DNA from: JAAXIE01 sp965263155
GTDB taxonomy: Bacteria; Chloroflexota; Dehalococcoidia; Lucifugimonadales; JAAXIE01
DNA length: 64,000 nucleotides
Direction: 5' to 3'
Assembly: GCA_965263155.1 (NCBI GenBank)
Contig: OZ253586.1
Span: 1,798,001 to 1,862,000 of the forward strand
Under the pieces are notes generated by a model, which saw only the letters and a program-made list of their open reading frames with translations, did no database searches and was not told where the DNA came from. Shown piece after piece: positions 25,128-32,681 of this stretch; within the stretch, counting starts at the first letter, position 1; each line of letters opens with the position of its first letter. A program made the translations under genes and the position numbers.

Positions 25128-25619
25128 ATGAGTATAGAGGTGGGCTACGGACGTAGTATCTCGATAGAACAAGCATGTGACTTGCTAGAGTCGTGGGGAC
25201 ATGTACGAGTTGCTGAGATTGAGCTATCTCGAGAAGTTGATCAAGATGATAACCACTATCGCTATCGGGATGCGCCGTGTACTTATTGCGGTAGAAAGAT
25301 TGAAGGCCACAAACGGGGTAAGGTTCCTGAGCATACCGATGCTGCAAAGGACGTCACATGCCCCCGATGTCTCGTATATCTCATACAGTCACACGTCGGT
25401 CATGAGGATGTCGACCACGGCCTAGTGAGATGCCCAAGCTGTTTCTTGTTATTCGCCGCATTTCTATCTGTTGATGTAGATGTGGGAGACGTTGATTTTG
25501 AGGAGGACGAACCGTTTGTCTGGTGGACAACGGTTCAAGGGTGTCGGGAGTGGATAGAGGAGTTAGGTCAAGAAGAGCTATCACTGCTAAAGGAGGCTCT
25601 AGGCTTTGACTCTAGATAG
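25128..25619 (+). CDS. Hypothetical protein with three CxxC knuckles
   Basis: The 163-residue protein has an N-terminal stretch of about 45 residues (MSIEVGYGRSISIEQACDLL) and then Cys pairs at 51/54 (CTYC), 78/81 (CPRC) and 102/105 (CPSC), with His91 and others between them, which suggests a zinc ribbon plus a third half-site. The C-terminus is acidic and Trp-containing (EDEPFVWWTTVQGCREWIEE). No family recognised. It lies between the selenoprotein gene and its partner gene, overlapping the start of the latter by 14 bases if TTG 25606 is used. Its G+C is clearly lower than that of both neighbours, as expected for an insertion. A weak GAGAGG lies 10-15 bases before the ATG. Confidence 0.65.
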   Translation: MSIEVGYGRSISIEQACDLLESWGHVRVAEIELSREVDQDDNHYRYRDAPCTYCGRKIEGHKRGKVPEHTDAAKDVTCPRCLVYLIQSHVGHEDVDHGLVRCPSCFLLFAAFLSVDVDVGDVDFEEDEPFVWWTTVQGCREWIEELGQEELSLLKEALGFDSR

Positions 25620-26682
25620 GACTGACATGCCTGACGACATCAATTCGCGACGCATTCAAGCACCCGACTCACTGGATGTCATCAACGACCTTTTCCACGA
25701 GCGGGGCTGGACCGACGGGCTGCCAATAGTTCCTCCCACCGAGGAGCGCGTCCGCGCCATGCTGCTAAAGACAGGTGAGCAACCGTCTGAAGTTCTAGGA
25801 CGGATGCCCCCCATCAATGGCAGCGCCACTGTCGAGAAAGTGGCCATCAACGCCGTCATGGCAGGTTGCCGTCCAGAGTACTTTCCGGTGGTGCTGGCGG
25901 CGGTCAAAGCAGTGTGCCGGACCGAATACAACCTCGGAGGCATCCAGTCCACTACTGGCGGGGCAGCTCCCCTCATCGTGGTCAACGGGCCCGTCGCCAA
26001 GGAGTTGAACGTGAACGCCGACGCCGGTGTGTTCGGCAACGGGTACCGCGCCAACGCCACCATCGGCCGCGCCCTGCGCTTGGTGATGCGCAACATCGGC
26101 GGAGCCATCCCCGGCCAGACGGACAAGTCGACACTGGCCCACCCAGCCAAGTACACCTTCTGCATCGCCGAGAACGAAGACCGCAGCCCGTGGGAACCCC
26201 TGCACGTGGAGCACGGGTACGGACCCCAGGACAGCACCGTCACCCTGTTCGCCACCACTGCCCTGCACCAAATCAGCGAGATGTCGGTTACATCGGGCAC
26301 TGAGGTCCTGAGCACCCTTTGCGCCTCCCTGTATCATGGAGGCTCCTTCACCCACTACATCATCGGGCGCAACACGCCTCTACTGATGGTCATAGGGCCG
26401 GAGCACGCGCAAGAGATAGCCTCCGAGAGCCTCAGCAAGGCCGATGTAAAGCAGGAAATCTTCCGGCAGGCCCGAGTCCCCATCGGCACCCTACGCGGAC
26501 GCGCCTATTGGTCAGGACGCACTTGGCCCGACTGGGTTGACGAGTCCGACAACGACTTCCTCGTCCCGCCTGTCACCACCCCGGACAACATCTACCTGAT
26601 AGTAGCTGGAGGGGACGGTCGCCACTCCGCTTGGATACCCACTTGGTCCACCAGCCGGGCAGTGATGGTGAGGGTAGAGTAG
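25606..26682 (+). CDS. Large conserved partner of UGSC selenoproteins, function unknown
   Basis: A 358-residue protein with INDLFHERGWTDGLPIVPPT, ATVEKVAINAVMAGCRPEYF, LGGIQSTTGGAAPLIVVNGP, GNGYRANATIGRALRLVMRN and AENEDRSPWEPLHVEHGYGP, all of which I recognise as the long protein that usually accompanies UGSC genes. No established catalytic motif; Cys residues at CRPEYF and VCRTEY could be redox-active or metal-binding. TTG 25606 has AGGAGG 9 bases upstream; an ATG at 25627 is the alternative and lacks a clear ribosome-binding site. Co-occurrence with the selenoprotein suggests one complex or one pathway, which is inference from neighbourhood. Confidence 0.8.
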   Translation: MTLDRTDMPDDINSRRIQAPDSLDVINDLFHERGWTDGLPIVPPTEERVRAMLLKTGEQPSEVLGRMPPINGSATVEKVAINAVMAGCRPEYFPVVLAAVKAVCRTEYNLGGIQSTTGGAAPLIVVNGPVAKELNVNADAGVFGNGYRANATIGRALRLVMRNIGGAIPGQTDKSTLAHPAKYTFCIAENEDRSPWEPLHVEHGYGPQDSTVTLFATTALHQISEMSVTSGTEVLSTLCASLYHGGSFTHYIIGRNTPLLMVIGPEHAQEIASESLSKADVKQEIFRQARVPIGTLRGRAYWSGRTWPDWVDESDNDFLVPPVTTPDNIYLIVAGGDGRHSAWIPTWSTSRAVMVRVE

Positions 26683-26727
26683 ACCGTTCTCTGGTGGGCG
26701 AGGTACGCTCCTCCGCTCCAATACCCC

Positions 26728-28437
26728 CTAGGTCTCGGTTGCTCCTCGGGCGTCTAGGCGCCAGTCGTCGGGGCTGGGGCCGCGGTCGATGATCACATCG
26801 ATAACAGCCGGTTGGCCAGAGGCAGCGGCGTCTCGGAGGGCTTGGGCAAAGGCTCGGGAGTCGTTCACCTGTACACCCCATGCGCCCATGCCTCGGGCTA
26901 CTGCGCCGTGGTCGGTTTCCGCGAAGCTTGAGGATATCTCGCGGCCCACTTGGTGGTGTCGCACCATACCGAGGGCGCCATCGTTGAGCACAACCCATAT
27001 CGCCGGAAGCTGGTACTGCACCGCGGTCGATATGGCATGGACCGACATCATGAAGCCGCCGTCGCCGGTTACCCCGACCACGGGGCAGTCGGGGCGAGCC
27101 AGCTTGAGGGCAACGGCTGCTGGCAGGGCCCAGCCCATGCCCGCAGTGCCTCCGGGGCAGAAGAAGGTGCCCGGCTGCTGCGACTTGTAGAAGTGGGCCA
27201 TCCAAGTGCGGTTATTGCCTGCATCGAGGGCGAAAAGGGTAGAGGGGTCCAGGGTTTCCTGCATGATACGGACAAGCCTCTGTGGCAAGACGGGCGAGCT
27301 ATCGCGCAGCAGTTCAGGGTCCTCGAAGTAGTTCAGAGAGGATTTCTGCCGCTGCAGGGCTCCAGTGCGCTCTTGGGCCACTGTGGCATCGGCCACTGGC
27401 TGTGAGGCTTCGACAAGCTGGTTTAGCACTGCCTTGGCATCACCCACGAGACCTATCTCCACTGGGAAGGTCCAGCCTGTATTTCGTGCGTCGATATCGA
27501 TCTGTATGATATGTTGCCGGAGCGGGTCGAACACGTTGGGGCGCTCGCGCACGGTGTCTTGGGGGCTCAGCTTGGCGCCGATGACTATCACTACATCGGC
27601 CTCCCCGACGGCAGTGGCAGCGGCCCGTTGACCGTAGATGCCCACCATTCCAACTGCCAGTGAGTGGGTCTCGGCAATGGCGCTCTTGCCCTTGTAGCTT
27701 GTGGCCACGGGCATGCCCCATAGCTCGGCCAACTGTTGCACTTGGCTGTGGGCTTGGGCCATATGTACCCCGTTGCCGACGACCATCACGGGCTTTTGGG
27801 CCCCCGCCAACAGCTTGACCACGTCCTCCACATCCTGCGGCCCGGCTTGGGGCGGACGTGTGTTGAGGTAGCCACCAGTGTGGTGGATGAACGGAGGGGA
27901 CTCCAAGTCGACCTCTCCCACTATGGCGGCGCTGCGCATCAGCACGCAGGCGGGCCCTTGACGCCCGCTGGTGGCGTGCTTGATGGCAAGCTGGGTACCC
28001 AAGACCGCTTCCTTGGCGGTAGTTGCCAAGGTTGTGTACTTGGTCATGGCGCGGAACATGCTATGCAGGTCGACGCTGCCGTATTCACCAGCCCCGGACT
28101 GGTTGGCGGGGTGCTGGGCCGAGCCTCCATCGGAGGTGTCGGTGAGCACCAGCATGGGGGTGCTGCTGAGGAAAGCCTCCATGATGCCAAAAGCAGCGTT
28201 GGAGCCCATGAACAGCCCTTGGCCCATAATGGCCGCTGGCTTGCCGGTGGCGCGGCCGTAGGCATCGGCCATTATGGCGGCAGCCTGTTCGTGGCGGGCC
28301 AATATGGTGCGAACCTTGTCCTCATGGCCGAAGAGGCAATCATATATCTGGCCAGTGCCTCCTCCGGGTATACCGAAGAGGTACTCGACTCCGGCCTCCT
28401 CCAACACTTGGACAATCATCTCATTGGCTTTGGGCAT
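26728..28437 (-). CDS. Thiamine-diphosphate-dependent enzyme, acetolactate-synthase-like
   Basis: The 569-residue full-length ThDP enzyme contains the pyrimidine-domain glutamate E50 in ARHEQAAAIMADAYGRATGK, the central domain (QKPVMVVGNGVHMAQAHS, IVIGAKLSPQDTV) and the pyrophosphate domain with GDGGF at 458-462 and the metal-binding N-D about 25 residues later (IWVVLNDGALGMV). It matches the catabolic acetolactate-synthase/sulfoacetaldehyde-acetyltransferase/glyoxylate-carboligase superfamily; no regulatory subunit gene is adjacent, so biosynthetic AHAS is unlikely. GAGGAGAA lies before the ATG. Next upstream on the same strand is an FAH-family gene, about 120 bases away. Confidence 0.9.
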   Translation of the reverse strand: MPKANEMIVQVLEEAGVEYLFGIPGGGTGQIYDCLFGHEDKVRTILARHEQAAAIMADAYGRATGKPAAIMGQGLFMGSNAAFGIMEAFLSSTPMLVLTDTSDGGSAQHPANQSGAGEYGSVDLHSMFRAMTKYTTLATTAKEAVLGTQLAIKHATSGRQGPACVLMRSAAIVGEVDLESPPFIHHTGGYLNTRPPQAGPQDVEDVVKLLAGAQKPVMVVGNGVHMAQAHSQVQQLAELWGMPVATSYKGKSAIAETHSLAVGMVGIYGQRAAATAVGEADVVIVIGAKLSPQDTVRERPNVFDPLRQHIIQIDIDARNTGWTFPVEIGLVGDAKAVLNQLVEASQPVADATVAQERTGALQRQKSSLNYFEDPELLRDSSPVLPQRLVRIMQETLDPSTLFALDAGNNRTWMAHFYKSQQPGTFFCPGGTAGMGWALPAAVALKLARPDCPVVGVTGDGGFMMSVHAISTAVQYQLPAIWVVLNDGALGMVRHHQVGREISSSFAETDHGAVARGMGAWGVQVNDSRAFAQALRDAAASGQPAVIDVIIDRGPSPDDWRLDARGATET

Positions 28438-28556
28438 TGGGGTTCTCCTCTCATGTGGGGGTCAAATTGGGGGCTAGAGCGCGTGGGACCTAGGGCCTCC
28501 GAGGGCGGCAAGCAGGATGGAACGGTGTCTGGCGTTTGGGAGCAGCACTAGTCGCC

Positions 28557-29483
28557 CTAAGTCCTAGCCGCTGGGTTGGTGGAGCCTTCGCCCATGTAGA
28601 CGCCGCGCTCCCAACGGCGGTGCAGGGGGTCCTCGACGTGTATGTCCATGCGACCAACGCCTGCGACCTCGATTTCAGCGTGGTCGCCTTCTTGGAGGGG
28701 GCCCAGCCCCTCGTGATTGGTGCCACACATGAGCACGTCCCCGCTGTTCATGGTCATGATGTTGGTGGCGAATGCGATGAGTTCGGGCACCCTGTGTTCC
28801 ATGTCGTCAGTGTTGTACTCGTGGTATAGCTCGCCGTTGTTCCAGAACCTGATCACCACATCGTTGGGCTCGGGAATCTCGTCGGCGGTGACGATGCAGG
28901 GGCCGATGGGGGCAAAGGTGTCGAAGGACTTGCCCATCCAACTGCCGTTACGCCAGGTGCGACGGCCTTCGTAGCGGGCAGATACGTCAATGACGCAGGT
29001 ATAACCGAAGATGGCGTCGCGGAAGTTCTCGGCGGTGATGTCTTTGGCGGGTCCCTTGATCACGACGCCAAGCTCGGCCTCGTGGTGGAACACCCAAGCC
29101 TCGGTAAAGTTGGGTAGCCTAACCGTATCGCCGGGGCCGATAGTGGCGTCGGGGGACTTGAGGAACATGTTTAGAGGCCGGGCTTCACGCTGGTCGTGCT
29201 CCCAGTAGTTGCCGATGCAGGCCAGGATCTTGCTGGGCCGGGGCAGGGGCGGGCGCAACTGGGCGCTGCCCAAAGGGAGCACTGGGCCGCTGGCCGAGAC
29301 GCGCTCCAACTCGGGGCGCAGGGAGTCGAAGTCGCTGATGATACCGGACATCAGGACTTGGGGAGTCCAGTTGGGCAGGTGAGCGACGGCGGACTCGATG
29401 TTCACAACGCCGTCGTCCCTGAGAACGCCTGGGATGTGCCTGCGCTCAGCGTTGCCGGGGGTGTCGTAGAAGACCAGTTTCAT
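28557..29483 (-). CDS. Fumarylacetoacetate hydrolase (FAH) family protein
   Basis: A 308-residue enzyme with the FAH core: KILACIGNYWEHDQRE, NMFLKSPDATIGPGDTVRLP, FHHEAELGVVIKGPAKDI (metal-ligand E-x-E replaced here by HHEAELG, typical of the family), IFGYTCVIDVSARYEGRRTW and WMGKSFDTFAPIGPCIVTAD. Metal ligands Glu and Asp are present. FAH enzymes split C-C bonds or isomerise/decarboxylate oxo-acids in aromatic degradation. AGGAGAAG precedes the ATG. A role with the neighbouring ThDP enzyme in breaking down a ring-cleavage product is plausible but unproven. Confidence 0.9.
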   Translation of the reverse strand: MKLVFYDTPGNAERRHIPGVLRDDGVVNIESAVAHLPNWTPQVLMSGIISDFDSLRPELERVSASGPVLPLGSAQLRPPLPRPSKILACIGNYWEHDQREARPLNMFLKSPDATIGPGDTVRLPNFTEAWVFHHEAELGVVIKGPAKDITAENFRDAIFGYTCVIDVSARYEGRRTWRNGSWMGKSFDTFAPIGPCIVTADEIPEPNDVVIRFWNNGELYHEYNTDDMEHRVPELIAFATNIMTMNSGDVLMCGTNHEGLGPLQEGDHAEIEVAGVGRMDIHVEDPLHRRWERGVYMGEGSTNPAART

Positions 29484-29618
29484 CTGTTGCTTCTCCTATT
29501 AGTCTCGTTGGGGAGGCGACAGGTCACGTTGTTGTGACGTCCCTGTGGCCGCGCATGGCCAAAATCGTATCTGGAGTTTACCGGGATGGCACACTCATCG
29601 TAGCTAGAATAGATTCTT

Positions 29619-29692
29619 GTATCTGAAGGGTGTGACATTTGTGACATTTGTGGTCGACTCAGATACGAAAATAGCGAATTTTCATGTCACAC
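29619..29692. other. Interleaved inverted repeats, pseudoknot-like order
   Basis: GTATCTGA (29619-29626) pairs with TCAGATAC (29659-29666), and GTGTGACAT (29630-29638) pairs with ATGTCACAC (29684-29692). The pairs are crossed (A-B-A'-B'), as in an H-type pseudoknot. A direct repeat TGTGACATT lies at 29631-29639 and from 29640. Confidence 0.5.
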
Positions 29693-30076
29693 TCCTGGGC
29701 CATTGGGATGCCGTAGGGACGGCACCGTGGTGGGCCCGTGGGTCCTGGGCAGCCACAAAGGGCTGGCCTTGCCCGTACCCTGGGTAAGCGGCTTGGGTGG
29801 GGCTAGTCTCTTCAGATTGCGCTTCCATGTTTCGTGCCTGACGAGGGGTGGTTCTCCGAAGAGGGGCCTAGAGTGGCTTCTACCCCTATCCACTTCGAAT
29901 ACGATATGGAGACTAAAGTGGAAGGCCAGCCCTGTCAACGGCTGGTGTCAGTGGGGGGCTGGGAGTCGCGCGTGGGGTCATGTTGCAGGTTGTTGAGGAT
30001 CAACCAACACCTTCCCGGTGCCCGCAGCACGATAAGGAAGCAGTCCTGATGCCAATCGTTGCAAGCCAAATGCCTC

Positions 30077-30309
30077 TCCGTCATTCTGGCGAAGACCGGA
30101 ATTCAGGGTGGGTGTGCTCCCGGCGAAAGCTTGCAGTCCAGTCCCTCCACCACCACCCGACCTTCCCCCTCGGAAACACCGGAGATGCGGATGTCCGCAC
30201 GCGTCGATTTCTCTGTACCAGGGAATACGGCGATGGCACCACCGCCGGAACAGGGCTGTCTCCGCATCGGCCCTAGTTATGCAAAGGTCTCCCTTCGCGG
30301 GAATGACGG
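30077..30309. repeat. Element with imperfect terminal inverted repeats (MITE- or REP-like)
   Basis: The left end CCGTCATTCTGGCGAA (30077-30092) matches the complement of the right end TTCGCGGGAATGACGG (30294-30309) at 14 of 16 positions. The 200 bases between have no gene. Similar GTCATTC/GAATGAC ends are common in dispersed bacterial repeats, and a related hairpin occurs at 57221-57250. Confidence 0.5.
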
Positions 30310-30343
30310 GGAGGGCGCGCGCAATGACGGTCGGGGCCTCGGG

Positions 30344-31624
30344 CTAGAGGAGGGCTTCTTTTTTTAGTGGGGGGTGGGCTAGGAGGGCTGTGATGGCGGA
30401 GATGACGGGAAGGATGAGGATGAGGAAGAAGGTGCTGTTGTAGCTGCCTGCTATGTCGAGGAGGAGGCTGAAGGGGAGGGGGCCCATGGCGGCGAAGGCT
30501 ACCATGCCGACTTGGCTTGCGCCCCGGATGGCCCCCAAGTGGCCGCGGCCGTAGTAGTTGGCCCAGATGACGGCGGAGGTGGTCATGCTGGCGCCTCCTC
30601 CAGTGCCGAGGACGGCGCCGTAGAGGAAGGCCTGCCATGTGTGGGAGACGGTGAGCGCGAGCACTAGGGCTAGGCCGAGGAAGACTTGGCTGGCGGCTAG
30701 GATGTAGCGATTGGGCAGAATGTCGCTTAGAAAGCCAGCCATTAGGGACCCGACGATCACCGAAGGGGCGATCACGCTGAGGACGGCGGCGGCCATGCCT
30801 GCCTCGACTCCGCGGCTGCCCATAAGGGAAATGTGGTGGAACATGAGAGCGGTGCTGACGATGGAGGGGGAGGACATTGCGGCTAGAAGGAGCCAGAAGG
30901 TGCGGGTGTGGACTGCTTCGTTCAACTGCCAACTGACTTCCATGGAACGGGAGGCTTCGGCCGAGGACAATGGCAACAGCGGCCTCTTTGCACCGTCGGG
31001 GAGTAGTCCGACGGACTCGGGGGAGCGGCGCACGAGGAGTAGAGAGGGAATCAGCAGCAGGGCGCAGACCAGGATGCTGAGGACGATCCACGCCTGGCGC
31101 CAGTCGGAGTTGGAAATCAGCCAGTGGATGAGTGGTGGAAAGGAAGCGGTGCTGGCGCCCATGCCCAACGTCATCAGAGCTGTTGCTCGGCCTCTGAGGC
31201 GCACGAACCAGATGGCCGTTAGGGTGGTGGGTATGAGAGTGAGGGAGCCTTGGCCGAGGGTGCGTATGCCCGCAAAGCCGAGGTAGAGGTGGACGGGGTG
31301 GTTGATGAGGCTCATGCAAGCGATAGCGATGCTAAAGAGCACCACGACGAATCCCAGCATGATGCGGGCGCCATAGCGGTCGAGAAGACGGCCGACTAGG
31401 ATCATGAACAGGGCGGCCGTCAGGGAACCGGCGGTGTAGAGGCCGGATACGGTGGTGCGGGACAAGCCCAAGTCGTTGATGATGGGGTCTACGAATACGG
31501 AGACGGAGTAGGTCTGGCCTGGGCCGGAGCAGAAGATGGCGAGGCCGGCCACGCCCAAGACGACCCAGCCGTAGTAGAAGGGGAGGCGTCCCAAGGCGCT
31601 GACCGTGGTAGTATTGACCGCCAT
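30344..31624 (-). CDS. MFS transporter
   Basis: A 426-residue protein with 12 predicted membrane helices, starting LPFYYGWVVLGVAGLAIFCS, the opening of monocarboxylate/oxalate-formate-antiporter-like MFS proteins. The loop 2-3 motif is LVGRLLDRYGARIMLGFVVV (G-R-x-x-D-R-x-G), and a second such motif occurs after helix 8 (GFLSDILPNRYILAASQVFL). The large cytoplasmic loop between helices 6 and 7 is about 50 residues. It likely carries an organic anion across the inner membrane. The ATG has no clear Shine-Dalgarno and lies 122 bases from the divergent DMT transporter start. Confidence 0.88.
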   Translation of the reverse strand: MAVNTTTVSALGRLPFYYGWVVLGVAGLAIFCSGPGQTYSVSVFVDPIINDLGLSRTTVSGLYTAGSLTAALFMILVGRLLDRYGARIMLGFVVVLFSIAIACMSLINHPVHLYLGFAGIRTLGQGSLTLIPTTLTAIWFVRLRGRATALMTLGMGASTASFPPLIHWLISNSDWRQAWIVLSILVCALLLIPSLLLVRRSPESVGLLPDGAKRPLLPLSSAEASRSMEVSWQLNEAVHTRTFWLLLAAMSSPSIVSTALMFHHISLMGSRGVEAGMAAAVLSVIAPSVIVGSLMAGFLSDILPNRYILAASQVFLGLALVLALTVSHTWQAFLYGAVLGTGGGASMTTSAVIWANYYGRGHLGAIRGASQVGMVAFAAMGPLPFSLLLDIAGSYNSTFFLILILPVISAITALLAHPPLKKEALL

Positions 31625-31746
31625 CGGTCTAAGGGGCCAGTCTACGAGCGTGGGTGGTATTCGTATGCCGCGCCAGTGCCATTGGGAGCGATGCTAGGAC
31701 TATCCGATGGCACGAGGCGCCGGGGAGGCCGCTTGGTGAAACTGTA

Positions 31747-32643
31747 TTGGCTTTAGGAATCATCTTCGCATTCTGCGCTGCGTTGGGGTTTGGCGCCAAC
31801 CAGATTTTCGTCAGGATAGCCACCCAGCGGATACCCGGCCCAGCGGCGGCCTTCTTCTCCGTGACAACCGGCACTTTCATCGCTGGGACGTTGGCGCTGA
31901 TCTTCAATTTCGAAGACTTCAAAGGACTGCCGCCCATCGCCTTTGCTTGGTATCTCTTTCTGGCTACGCTGCATCATCCATTAGCGCGTACCCTGAACTT
32001 CACGGCTATCTCGATGATTGGAGCATCGCGGGCGGCCCCGCTGGGCGCGGCTGCGCCAGTGTTTTCCGCGGTGCTGGCCATTGCTCTCTTGGGCGAGCGC
32101 CCCGGCCTTATTCTGTACTTGGGCACCCTCGTCGTCGTGGCTGGGATGACGCTAGTAGTAACGGGCGGCAGGCAGGCCAGCAGCCGGGTGCCACAGATAG
32201 CATATAACAATCTAGGGTACCTCTTGGCCTTCGGTGCGGCATGTGGCTTTGGCGCAGTGTCGGTGGTGACCAAACACATCAACACCACCTACTCGCCAGC
32301 CTTGGTGACCGTCACGTTCAGTCTGTTGCTGGGTACGTGCCTGCTGGGGGCGGCAGCGCACCGTCCGGTGATCGCCAGCTTCAAGCAAGAGGACCGAAGG
32401 GGGCAGATTCCGGTGACCATCCTTGCGGGCGTGTGCGCCGGCGCCGGGGCCATATGCTTCTTTTCGGCGTTGGGACACGCTCCTGTGACAGTGGTGGTCC
32501 CCATCGCCTTCGCTGCTCCCTTGGTCACCCTAATCGGGTCCTCGATATTCCTGCGCCGGCTGGAGCGCATCAATCGCTTCGTGCTTGCCGGCACCCTGGT
32601 TGCCGTATGCGGGGTTGTACTGGTCGTGATGGGCAGCGGTTGA
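31747..32643 (+). CDS. EamA/DMT-family transporter
   Basis: About 298 residues with ten predicted membrane helices in two EamA halves: LGIIFAFCAALGFGANQIFV opens half one, and LAFGAACGFGAVSVVTKHIN opens half two. Each half ends with a long hydrophobic stretch (LVVVAGMTLVVTG; LVAVCGVVLVVMGSG). Such carriers export metabolites or take up small organic solutes. The start is uncertain; I prefer TTG 31747, which puts the first helix at the N-terminus as usual and has GGTG 8 bases upstream. The frame is open further back to 31654. Confidence 0.82.
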   Translation: MALGIIFAFCAALGFGANQIFVRIATQRIPGPAAAFFSVTTGTFIAGTLALIFNFEDFKGLPPIAFAWYLFLATLHHPLARTLNFTAISMIGASRAAPLGAAAPVFSAVLAIALLGERPGLILYLGTLVVVAGMTLVVTGGRQASSRVPQIAYNNLGYLLAFGAACGFGAVSVVTKHINTTYSPALVTVTFSLLLGTCLLGAAAHRPVIASFKQEDRRGQIPVTILAGVCAGAGAICFFSALGHAPVTVVVPIAFAAPLVTLIGSSIFLRRLERINRFVLAGTLVAVCGVVLVVMGSG

Positions 32644-32681
32644 CGGCAGCCCTGCTTGATACGGTGGGGCTAGGCCCGGTA

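Larger units (their letters stand above)
29484..30343. other. 860-base noncoding region
   Basis: No gene is recognised. It holds interleaved inverted repeats (29619-29692), copies of the CGTATCTGG/CGTAGCTAG motif near 29566-29605, and a terminal-inverted-repeat element (30077-30309). The middle (29700-30070) shows nothing I can support. Confidence 0.55.

Noticed and set aside
31654..31746. N-terminal extension of the DMT transporter
   Set aside because: It adds 31 polar residues before the first helix, with no ribosome-binding site.
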